DNA of 64,000 bases from assembly GCA_037355855.1 (NCBI GenBank), contig CM074759.1:6014001-6078000 (forward strand). Direction: 5' to 3'. This document shows, piece by piece, positions 53,581 through 62,923 of this stretch (position 1 is the stretch's first letter; the number at the start of each line of letters is the position of its first letter). The translations under genes and the position numbers were made by a program. This DNA comes from Pseudo-nitzschia pungens (lineage: Eukaryota; Bacillariophyta; Bacillariophyceae; Bacillariales; Bacillariaceae). The notes beneath the pieces were generated by a model that saw only the letters and a list, made by a program, of their open reading frames with translations, had not been told where the DNA came from and did not search any database.

Positions 53581-53598
53581 AAAATCAGTTATCAGACG
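53581..53598 (-). repeat. Right terminal inverted repeat of the DNA transposon
   Basis: The reverse complement reads CGTCTGATAACTGATTTT, one mismatch from the left end. The TG of the target duplication and LINE F follow. The subterminal part contains GGTCAAATATTTGACC, a short palindrome. Confidence 0.88.
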
Positions 53599-55598
53599 TG
53601 GTGCCCAGGGTATGGAGTCTGACCATCGCATGCTCTGGATTGAAGTCTGTAATGGCAGCATCATGGGCAAACATCTGCCACCTCCTGTGCGCCTCTCTCT
53701 GTCCAAACTCCAGTCCTCTCACCCTCATCTGCGTCAACGGTATTTCAAGCGTGTGAGGCACAGCTTTCTCAAGGCTGGAGTGTTCTCTCTCCAGGCTAAG
53801 CTGGAGCACCTATTGGCTCAGTTTCAGTCTGGGGATATTTCTGTGCGCGCTGATCTCATCACCACATATGAAGTCCTCCATGAAACTTCCACCTCTCTCA
53901 GGCTTTCTGTTGAACAAAACCTCTGCCACACTAGAGCTGGTTTGGTTCCATGGTCACCACAGCTGCAAGTCTATCGTGATACAATTGACTTTTGGAGGCG
54001 TGTTGTCAAGTTGAGGCAGGGTGTGTCCACCAGTCATACTGTTTTGAAAAGGTTGGCTTGCAAGCTTTCTCTATACAAAGGAGAACACAGTAATCTTTCC
54101 AGTGCTCTCCTCCATCTGAAACAAGCTTACAGGCAATACCGGGCAGTGAAAAAGTTGGTCCCCTCATGGAGAGACTCCTTCAATCAAGGCCTGGTGGATG
54201 CACTTCTTGCTGAAGGCAAGCCTCACAACCAGAGTGCTTCCCAGATTTGTGCCAGGATGCGCAGGGAATGGCTTCAACGAGAGCTTGGCCTTGTTGCTAG
54301 GACTATTTGGGAACGTGTCAACAAGTCAGCAGTCTTGAGAGCTATTGCAGTTGGCCATGATGGTGTTGAACAGGTCTTGGAGTCCCAGTCTACTATGGTT
54401 CCAGCTATGGCTGAATCCAATGTCAGGCGTCAGCAACAGTGTCTTAGCACTCCTTCCATGACTCCCTCCTTCATTCAAGATTTTGGCTACCTAGGCACAG
54501 CCCATGCTTCTGCTCAAGTTCTTGATGGCACATACATTCCTCCTCCTGCCACTGACAAGTACCTTTCTGAATTTCTTTCCTGTCTCAAAGTCCCTGACTC
54601 TATACTGAGTTTGCCCCCCTTTGACTATTCAGTGTGTCCAGCTGACAATGCTGCTGCCTGGAAACGCCAGAGGGAACGCACAGCCAGTGAACCTTCTTGT
54701 TTGAGTTTTGCGCACCACAAGGCTTTTGCCCTTGATCCACAGTTGAACAAGTTTGACACTCTCCTGAGATCCGTCCCATTGATTGTTGGCTTCTCTCCTT
54801 CTGCTTGGCAGGTCATCACTGATGTTGAGATCTTCAAGAAACCTGGGGAATATAGAGTGGATAAGATGAGGCTTATCCAGTTGATGTCTCCTGAGTTCCA
54901 AATCAACAACAAGATGATTGGCAGACGCATTCTTGCCCATGCTGAACTTGCCAATGCAGTGGCTGCTGATCAACATGGTAGCAGGAAACACCACAAGGCC
55001 ATCAACACCTGCCTGAACAAGAAGCTCATCTGTGATGTGTTGTGGCAGAAGCGCAGATCCGGTGCTGTTGCTATGAATGATGCCAAGGGCTCTTATGATA
55101 GGATATCTCATCCCATTGCAGGTCTCACTCTCCAGAGCTTTGGGGTTCCTGCACATGTGTGTGAGGTTCTCCTGTCTACTCTGCAACATGCCAAGCACCA
55201 CATCAAAACTGGATTTGGTCGGTCTGGCCCTGTGTATGGTGATGAACCTGTTCCTCTCAGTGGTTGTGGCCAAGGCAATGGTATTGGTCCAACTCTTTGG
55301 GCTTTGGTGTCAACAATTGTCTTCCGAATGATGCAACAGGCTGGGCATGGTGTCCATCTTCTCACTTCACTGTCACTGCAACTGGTTTCTCTTGTGGGTT
55401 TTGCCTTTGTGGATGACACAGATTTGTTTTGTGCTGGCTCTGATTCCTCCACATCTGGTGAGGAATTGGCTGTTGACTTTCAGGCAGCTCTTGACCGATG
55501 GGCTGGTGGGATTATTGCCACTGGAGGTGCTATTGAACCTGCCAAATCTTTCTGTTATTTGATTGATTTCAAATGGACTGGCTCCGGTTGGGACTATC
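53599..55598 (+). pseudogene. LINE F ORF2, middle part: end of EEP and RT
   Basis: LINE F resumes with ESDHRMLWIEV (SDH motif of the endonuclease). It continues through the linker and the reverse transcriptase with AMNDAKGSYDRI, GCGQGNGIGPTLW and GFAFVDDTDLF, to DFKWTGSGWDY, where gypsy-2 inserts. The frame is open throughout. The RT motifs look complete, but the protein is cut from its N-terminus by the 13.8 kb transposon and from RNase H by gypsy-2. Confidence 0.87.
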
Positions 55599-55793
55599 TG
55601 CCGTGCACCAGAATACAGTCACGAGTACACACGGGACTGGATTAAGGATAGGGATAAAAACAATTAGTGAGTCGACGGAATCGCCGATTGTTCTGGAGAG
55701 CTCTTAGAATTGTAACAGATAGACATACCACTAGAGCTCACAATTTGCATATCACTACTACTTTCTAATCACTAGTAGACCTGGGGTATGGCA
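55599..55793 (+). repeat. 5' LTR of gypsy-2
   Basis: 195 bp, beginning TGCCGTGCACC and ending GGGGTATGGCA. Confidence 0.92.
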
Positions 55794-56539
55794 TGATTTT
55801 AAAATCAAGCTGAGTGCTGATGACCATGAGCAGAAAGAGACCGATCGGCCAAGGGACCGACGAGATCGAAAGACTGCCAAAAAATGGAGGCACAGAGAAG
55901 CAAAACAGGGAGAAGGATATCCAGTGTCTGCAGCACTAAGGAAAACTGACCCCAGCAGTAGCTAGCTCCATTAGATGGAACAGCAGCAGCAACAGAGACA
56001 CCTAAGGACCTAAACAGGACCATGGTCGACAACAGAAATAATCGAAAAATACGAAAATATGTGCCGAAAAAGTGACACATAATCCAGTGAGTGGACTAAT
56101 TGGACCAACAATGAGTGGATGGACAGACCGAAGAGGGTATGCCAACCAAAACCGTAATATACGGATATCCGGAAAGGTATATAATAAATACCCGAACACC
56201 ACTAATCCCACGGGACAACGGGAAGTGGGACCGGCCCGGTGACGGCTTAACAGAGAAGCAACGCCAGAGAACCACGGGAATCAAATCCCACGAAACAAAA
56301 ACAGAAACAACTCCGGGGAACCACAGGATTCCCGTGAACTAAAGAGAGAGACAACTCCCACCACTGAACAGACCAGGGGGAAAATCAGTTATAACACGAG
56401 TTATCGCGAGAGCAACTTAATCTAGAACTAAAAACTGGAAGAACTGGAGCAATCATTCTTGCCCAGTTCAGCTCAAAGCAACAAGATAACAGAAATAGTG
56501 TAACTAAACTAAACTTAATAGAAAACCAATTAACCCACC
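55794..56539 (+). other. gypsy-2 untranslated leader
   Basis: The leader resembles those of gypsy-1 and gypsy-3. It begins TGATTTTAAAATCAAGC, with no TGG near the LTR boundary, and contains TATATAATAAATACC near 56177. No conserved ORF is present. Confidence 0.6.
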
Positions 56540-57976
56540 ATGGCAACCAAAGGAACCAAACTGAAACCCTTCAACATCACTCGGGAGGACTGGCCAGAAG
56601 ATGCCACCGCCGTGAAGATGAGTGTAGACAGCGAGAAGGGCGGGATCGCATTCAGCGACTACCTGAAAGTTCTCAATGGCACTGAGAGACCAGAACTCTT
56701 CCTCATCTGGAAGAGAGACTTTGACCAGAAAATTGATGGCAATGACAAACTCCACGGAGACCAGAAACTGGACGTCCTACAGAGAATCCTCGCTGGCGAG
56801 GCACTGTCCCTCGTCCATAGAACACTCGCTCGGACCTACCTTGCCGAACCGAACCACAAGATCCACAATAACAAACTGGTGCAGAAAAAGATCCAGGAAA
56901 TTGAAAAACGCGATCAAGCCAGCAACATACTCTTATCAATGGTGCAGGACACCATGGACACTCCCACGGGAGTCTCCAAGGAAACGGCAAAGGAGACATC
57001 TCCTAATGCCGACAAAACCAAACCGAATGCCACGGCAAAATCGGATGAGGAAACAGAGACCGAAGACATCGGTTCTCCAATCCCAAAGAAAAGGGTAGCA
57101 AACGCCCTCACCCAGTACTACCAATCCGCGGAGTACAGGAAGGATGTCATGGAAGAATGCATGCACGTTCTCAAGCTCAAAATCTTCGGCAATGACACCA
57201 ATGGGAAGCACTCGTATATTCTCCTCCGCAGATTCATGCAAGGGATGCGAGTGGACCTCAAATTTGGCATCCGAGCCTGGGCAAACCGAATGGCCGAACT
57301 ACAGAGCTACCTACCAGAATGTCTCTGGGAATATGGCAGTGAACAGGCGGAAACCCCGACCAGTTTCACCTCAGCAGAAATGAAGGAAATATTGGATTCC
57401 AACATGACCCACTCCCAAAGGGAGAAGCTGGAACACATCGGATGGGACCTCTACACCCACTCCTTTAACACCACCATCGACAAGCTTGAAAATCTGGAAA
57501 CCACCATCCGGAAGGAGGAACACCTCCAGAAGCGCATCGATAACCTCGAAAAGACAAACGGCGGCGCCAAGAAGACTCCCAAGGCCGCTTCTGGGGGAGG
57601 ACACGCCAAGTCCCCTGGCAAAAAGAAGCGCCCTATGGACAACAGCAACAAACAGCTATGCAAGACCTGTGGCAAGGTCCATGCCGGCAAATGCTGGAAA
57701 CTAACCGGTGGTCCCCCCAAGAAGGGAAAGTTTGACCGGGAGACCATCAACTTGCTCAAGGAGCATTTTGTGGCAAAAGAAGACTCAGACTCTGAGCAGT
57801 ACTCCAAACCCCACTGGGGAAGGAACCTATCAAACCACGAATACTCTTATGTACTGGCCACGGCCCAAGCTGACCACGAGGTTTCCGACAATGAGATAAA
57901 TATCTCCGAACGCGAACTCAAAGAGTACAGAAGAAAGTACAGAAAGACCTTCAAAAAGAAAGGATCCCACAACTGA
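56540..57976 (+). CDS. gag: gypsy-2 Gag, 478 residues, intact
   Basis: This is the only uninterrupted gag in the window. It starts MATKGTKLKPFNIT. The N-terminal half is the probable capsid-forming part. A helical middle (ENLETTIRKEEHLQKRIDNLE) precedes a zinc-knuckle-like CKTCGKVHAGKC from residue 374, flanked by basic residues for RNA binding. The tail is charged (SERELKEYRRKYRKTFKKK). The stop TGA is directly followed by the pol ATG in the same frame. Gag is needed for particle assembly; here it could in principle be expressed from the 5' LTR. Confidence 0.88.
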   Translation: MATKGTKLKPFNITREDWPEDATAVKMSVDSEKGGIAFSDYLKVLNGTERPELFLIWKRDFDQKIDGNDKLHGDQKLDVLQRILAGEALSLVHRTLARTYLAEPNHKIHNNKLVQKKIQEIEKRDQASNILLSMVQDTMDTPTGVSKETAKETSPNADKTKPNATAKSDEETETEDIGSPIPKKRVANALTQYYQSAEYRKDVMEECMHVLKLKIFGNDTNGKHSYILLRRFMQGMRVDLKFGIRAWANRMAELQSYLPECLWEYGSEQAETPTSFTSAEMKEILDSNMTHSQREKLEHIGWDLYTHSFNTTIDKLENLETTIRKEEHLQKRIDNLEKTNGGAKKTPKAASGGGHAKSPGKKKRPMDNSNKQLCKTCGKVHAGKCWKLTGGPPKKGKFDRETINLLKEHFVAKEDSDSEQYSKPHWGRNLSNHEYSYVLATAQADHEVSDNEINISERELKEYRRKYRKTFKKKGSHN

Positions 57977-60563
57977 ATGGCTCCTGATACCATCCACACT
58001 GGACCCCGCATAATCAACCGGTTTGCAGACGTCTGTGTGGAGGTATTGGACCACAAGGAAAGGGGTAGGATGCTCTGGGGTCTACTAGACTCAGGCTGCT
58101 CCAAATCCATCGTATTAAGGCAATTTGTCAACCAAAGTCAACTAACGAACCGAGACTAAAGATCTGTCACCTACAACACGTACGGAGGCAAGTTCAGAAC
58201 CAAGTCTGCGGCTTCAGTGGGACTAAGGCTGATAGAATTTTCCAACTCCAAGACCATCAAATGGACCTTCCAAGTGGACGAATATCACCACCATGAGGAA
58301 GTACCCTACGACATGATCATAGGATCCGATCTAATGGCACAACTGGGACTGGATATGAAATACAGCTCCCGAACAATCGAATGGCAGGGTGACTCCATCC
58401 CCATGAAGGGAATGGGGGAGCTTACTGACCCGGACAAATGTGAGGCAGTATTCTTTGCCAACACACAAAGTCCAATCCTCCAACAGGAGGAAGAGAGGCA
58501 ATCCAAAATCCTGGACGCAGATTACTCCAAGGTAGATATCGACGCTATGGTCAACGACCTGGAGATCACAGACGAGTCCAAGGAAGCCTTAAAGAGAACC
58601 CTGAAAAAGTTCCCCACCCTCTTTGGAGGAGGACTGGGACTACTCAAAAATATAGAACCGGTCTCAATCGAACTCCAACCAGGAGTCAAACCGGTCAGGC
58701 AGAGGTACTATTCGGTACCCCATGCCTTTGAACAAGCCCTCCGAAAGGAGATCACTAGGCTCTGTGACATTGGAGTCCTGGAGAAACTCCCCCATGATGA
58801 TGATTCACCAAGGGCATCGCCCACCTTCTGTCAACCCAAGAAGACAGGGGATATTCGGGTCCTTACGGACTTCCGGAAAATGAACGCTGCCATCCAGAGG
58901 AAACCATTCCCACTACCAGGAATAGGGGAAACAATCCAACGGCTGCAGAAGTTCAAGTCAGCTACGGCACTGTACCTATCCCAAGGATATTATACCATTC
59001 CCATCTGCAAGGAGAGCCAAAAGATTTGCTCTACCATTTTGCCATGGGGAAAATATGCCTACAAGAGATTGGCAATGGGAATTGCATGTGCACCGGATAT
59101 CTTCCAGTCCGTCATGATGAACCTACTCAGTGATCTGGACTATGTCCTGGTCTATATTGATGATATTCTCATCATCCAGAGAGAAGGCGAATCTGAACAG
59201 GATCACCTCAACAAAATTGATACAGTCCTACAGCAACTGGATGATGCAGGCTTCAGAGTCAACCTAAGAAAATCTTTTTTCATGCAAAAAGAAGTAGAAT
59301 ATCTGGGATTTCTATTAACAACAGAGGGCATTCAACCCCAGCCAAAGAAGCTGGAGGCGATGAAACGTCTGGAAGCCCTCAAGAACACCAAGCAACTCAA
59401 GATGTTTCTTGGGATGGTGAATTTCTACAGGGATATGTGGAAGCGGCGCTCCCACATCCTAGCCCCCCTCAACAAACTGGCAGGGAAGAAGGGCAAAATG
59501 AACTGGTACTGGGGTCCGGCAGAGCAGAAAGCTTTCATGGAGGCGAAGAGGATGCTCGCAGATGAAGCCAAGCTTGCATTCCCGGACTTTACGAAACCTT
59601 TTCACCTCTACTCAGACGCCAGTGATAGACAACTGGGAGCAACTGTATGCCAAGATGGCAAACCCCTTGGATTCTACACACGGAAACTGAATTCGGCGCA
59701 GCTCAATTACACTGTAGGGGAAAAAGAACTCCTTGGAATAGTGGAAGGACTCAAAGCGTTCGAAGGAATCTTACGAGGACAAGATGTGATTATTCACACG
59801 GATCATCTCAACCTACTGTACCAGCAGATGCCCACCCAGAGAATGGTACGGTGGAGACTCCTCATGGAGGAGTTCCATCCAGTAGTCAAGCATGTTGCTG
59901 GCAAAGACAATGATGCAGCAGATGCACTATCACGGCTGGACATCACTGATGATCCAGCAGATACGGTGGAATGGCTACCACCAAATAAGCCCCTCACCTA
60001 CGCGGATGAGGAAGAGCACCTCCGGCAACTACTATTCCCACTTGGAGAATCACCGGAAGAATTCCAGGGCAATAGTGCATTCCCACTTGCCCCGGACATG
60101 ATTCAGTTCTACCAACAAAAGGACACGGGAATCATGAGTGCTCTGGAAAAAGACAATCGACTGACCACCAAAATGGTGGAAGGTCACAGCCTAATCCACA
60201 AGGAAGGGAAGATCCTGATCCCAGACAAACTCAAGGATAGAGTTATGGAATGGTACCACAGCATGCTGGTCCATCCCGGAGAAAAGAGAATGGAACAGAG
60301 CATTCGCTCGGTGTTCACCTGGAAAGGCCTCCGGAAGGACGTCCAGGACCTCTGCAAACACTGTCACACATGCCAGATGTTTAAGAAAAGTGGCCGGAAG
60401 AAGTATGGCCTACTACCGGAGAAGGCAGTTGAGGTTACCAAATGGCAGAGGGTCAATGTGGACCTCTGGGGACCTGCAACTGTCCACAACAAAAACGGTA
60501 AGGACTACCATATCCATGTTCTCAGCATGGTGGACCCAGTGACCGGATGGTTTGAACTGGCTC
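57977..60563 (+). pseudogene. pol: gypsy-2 pol, stop codon, mutated RT residue and truncation
   Basis: Pol begins MAPDTIHTGPRIINRF right after gag. The protease motif LLDSGCSKS is present. A TAA at 58157-58159 replaces the CAA of gypsy-1, so the frame is broken after NRD and reopens to 60563. In RT motif A, TALYLSQGYYTIP has Tyr in place of the catalytic Asp found in gypsy-1 and gypsy-3 (TALDLSQGYYTIP). YIDDILI, RNase H LYSDASDRQLG, the integrase zinc finger and VDLWGP remain. Gypsy-3 cuts it before the second integrase Asp. This copy is inactive on three counts. Confidence 0.9.
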
Positions 60564-60752
60564 TGCCGTACACCAAAATACAGTCACGAGTACACACGGG
60601 ACTGGATTAAGGATAAGGATAAATGCAATCAGCGAGTCGACAGAATCGCTGATTCGGAGGGCTCTTAGAACTATAGCAAATAGACTAACCAATAGGGCTC
60701 ACAATTTGCATATCACTACTATTCTAATCACTAGTAGACCCGGGGTATGGCA
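60564..60752 (+). repeat. 5' LTR of gypsy-3
   Basis: 189 bp, beginning TGCCGTACACC and ending GGGGTATGGCA. Confidence 0.92.
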
Positions 60753-61508
60753 TGATTTTAAAATCAAGCTGAGTGCTGATGACCATGAGCAGAAAGAAAT
60801 CGATCAACCGAAAAGAGTCAACGAATTCGAAAGACTGCCGAAAATGGAGGCGCAGCGAAGCAAGAACAGGGAGAAGGATATCCAGTGTCTGCAGCACCAG
60901 GAATACCAACCCCAGCAACTGTTAGCCCCAACACAGGGAGCAGCAGCAGCAACAAAGACACCTAAGGACCTAAACAGGACCATGGTCGACAGCAGAAATA
61001 ATCGAAAAATTCGAAAATACACACTGAAAAAGTGACACGTAATCCAGCGAGTGGACCAATTGGACCAACACTGAGTGGATGGACAGACCGCAGGGGGTAT
61101 GCCAACCAAAACCGAAATATACGGATATCCGGAAAGGTATATAACAAATACCTAAACACCACTAACCCCACGGGAAACGGGAAGTGGGACCGGCCCGGTG
61201 ACGGCTTAATAGAGAAGCAACGCCGGAGAACCACGGGAATCAAATCCCACGAAATAAAAACAGAAACAACTCCAGGGAACCACAGGATTCCCGGGAACTA
61301 AAGAGAGAAACAACTCCCACCACTGGACAAGCCAGGGGAAAATCAGAGGAAAATCAGTTATAACATGAGTTATCACGAGAACAGCGCAGAAATCCAGCAA
61401 GAGAACTGGAGGAGCTGAGCAATCACTTTTTGCTCAATTTCGACACAAGCAGCAAAGATAACAGAAATAGTGTAACTAGATTAAATAGAATAACCGATTA
61501 ACCCAACC
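60753..61508 (+). other. gypsy-3 untranslated leader
   Basis: Conserved with the other two leaders, with TGATTTTAAAATCAAGC at the LTR boundary and GGTATATAACAAATACC near 61136. Confidence 0.6.
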
Positions 61509-62923
61509 ATGGCGTCTAAAGGAACCAAACAGAAACCCTTTACCTTTGCACGAGAGGACTGGCCGGAGGATGCCACTGCTGTAAAGATGAGCATAGACTC
61601 AGAAAAGGGGGGAGTGGCCTTCAGTGACTACTTGAAGGTGCTCACCGGCACGGAAAGACCGGAACTCTTTATCATCTGGAAGAGAGACTTTGACCAGAAA
61701 ATTGCTGGCAATGACAAACTCCAAGGAGACCAGAAACTGGATGTTCTCCAGAGGATCCTCTCCCACGAGGCACTCTCCATTGTCCAGATGGTTCTAGGCC
61801 GGACCTATTATGCCGAGCCAGGACACAAGGTCCACAATAACCAACTGATCCAACAAAAACTCGAAATGATTGCCATGAGGGAACCTAAGGAACCACCTAA
61901 GGAACCCCCGCTGACAAATCCAAAGAGGCGGTGGAGGGCGCCAGCGCCCCAACCGCCGCCAACGCGACTGCTACGGCGGCGTCCGAGACAGAACCGGAGT
62001 CCGCCACAATCGACGACCCGGTCCCCAAGAAAAGGGTCTCGTCTGCTCTCACCCAGTACTACCGATCCCAGGAGTACAGAAAGGATGTCATTGAGGAATG
62101 CATGCATGCCCTCAAGCTCAAAATCTTTGGCAATGACATGAATGGCAAAAGATCCTACATTGTGCTCCGAAGATTCATTCGGAATACGAAAATCGACATG
62201 AAACACGGTATTCGCTCCTGGGCGAACCGTATGGCCGAACTACAGAGCTATCTACCAGACTGCCTCTGGGAGAGTGGCGCCACAAACGGCACTGCTCCAT
62301 CCAGCTATTCGGAAGAGGACATGAAGGAAATCCTAGATTCCAACATGACCCACTCCCAACGAGAGAAACTAGACCATATCGGATGGGACGTCTACACCCA
62401 ATCCTTTCACACCACCATCGACAAGCTCGAAAACCTGGAAATCACCATCCGGAGCGAGGATGAACTCCGCAAACGCATCTCTGACCTCGAAAAACAAACC
62501 GGTGGTACCAAGAAGAACCCCAAGGCCGCATCTGGGGGAGGAACCCACCACAGGAAATCCCCTGGCAAAAAGAAGCGCCCTATGGACAACAGCAACAAAC
62601 AGCTCTGCAAAACCTGTGGCAAGGTCCATGCCGGCAAATGCTGGAAACTAACCGGTGGACCCTCCAAGAAGGGGAAATTTGACCGGGAGACCATCAACTT
62701 GCTCAAGGAGCATTTTGTGGCAAAAGAAGACTCAGACACTGAGCAGTACTCCAAACCCCACTGGGGAAGGAACCTATCAAACCACGAGTACTCTTATGTA
62801 CTGGCCACGGCCCAAGCTGACCACGAGGTTTCCGACAATGAGATAAATATCTCCAAACGCGACCTCAAAGAGTACAGAAGAAAGTACAGGAAAACCTTTA
62901 AAAAGAAAGGTTCCCACAACTGA
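61509..62923 (+). pseudogene. gag: gypsy-3 gag, frameshifted
   Basis: It starts MASKGTKQKPFTFAREDWPE at 61509. The frame loses homology near 61905-61909, a run of five C, and homology to the other Gag proteins resumes in a second frame (open to 62923) with SALTQYYRSQEYRKD and the CKTCGKVHAGKC knuckle. A one- or two-base indel in the C run is the simplest cause. The linker at this point (EPKEPPKEPP) also differs from gypsy-1 and -2. It ends with TGA followed by ATG of pol. Confidence 0.82.

Larger units (their letters stand above)
39816..53598 (+). mobile_element. 13.8 kb DNA transposon with transposase-like and 2OG-oxygenase-like genes
   Basis: The element interrupts LINE F ORF2. It begins CGTCTAATAACTGATTTT and its right end is the reverse complement of CGTCTGATAACTGATTTT, so the inverted ends match at 17 of 18 positions. 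The LINE sequence CTTTGGTGGTGCCC is split with only TG duplicated (39814-39815 and 53599-53600). Inside are a large transposase-like gene (47575-50721), a putative 2-oxoglutarate/Fe(II) oxygenase (43904-45013), unknown genes at 41869-42492 and 51164-52788, minisatellites, and a block of repeat R. Strand is given by the transposase. Plavaka/CACTA-like affiliation rests on the transposase; the ends are not CACTA. Confidence 0.85.
23892..55598 (+). mobile_element. LINE F, old copy broken by four insertions
   Basis: The pieces 23892-24565, 25881-28207, 38746-39815 and 53599-55598 join in order with no loss, giving one 5'-truncated plus-strand LINE of the second subfamily. They are separated by H, LINE C, the 13.8 kb DNA transposon and, at the right end, gypsy-2. 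At each junction the LINE sequence resumes exactly after a target duplication (17 bp, 18 bp and TG); at the right end CTATC precedes the gypsy-2 LTR. The 3' part of F lies beyond the window. Confidence 0.85.
55599..60563 (+). mobile_element. Ty3/gypsy retrotransposon gypsy-2, 5' part
   Basis: A plus-strand element of the same family as gypsy-1 is inserted in LINE F ORF2 after CTATC (55594-55598, the expected target duplication; its partner lies outside the window). It contains the 5' LTR, leader, gag and pol up to the integrase core, where gypsy-3 interrupts it after FELA. The LTR differs noticeably from that of gypsy-1, including small indels. Confidence 0.92.
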
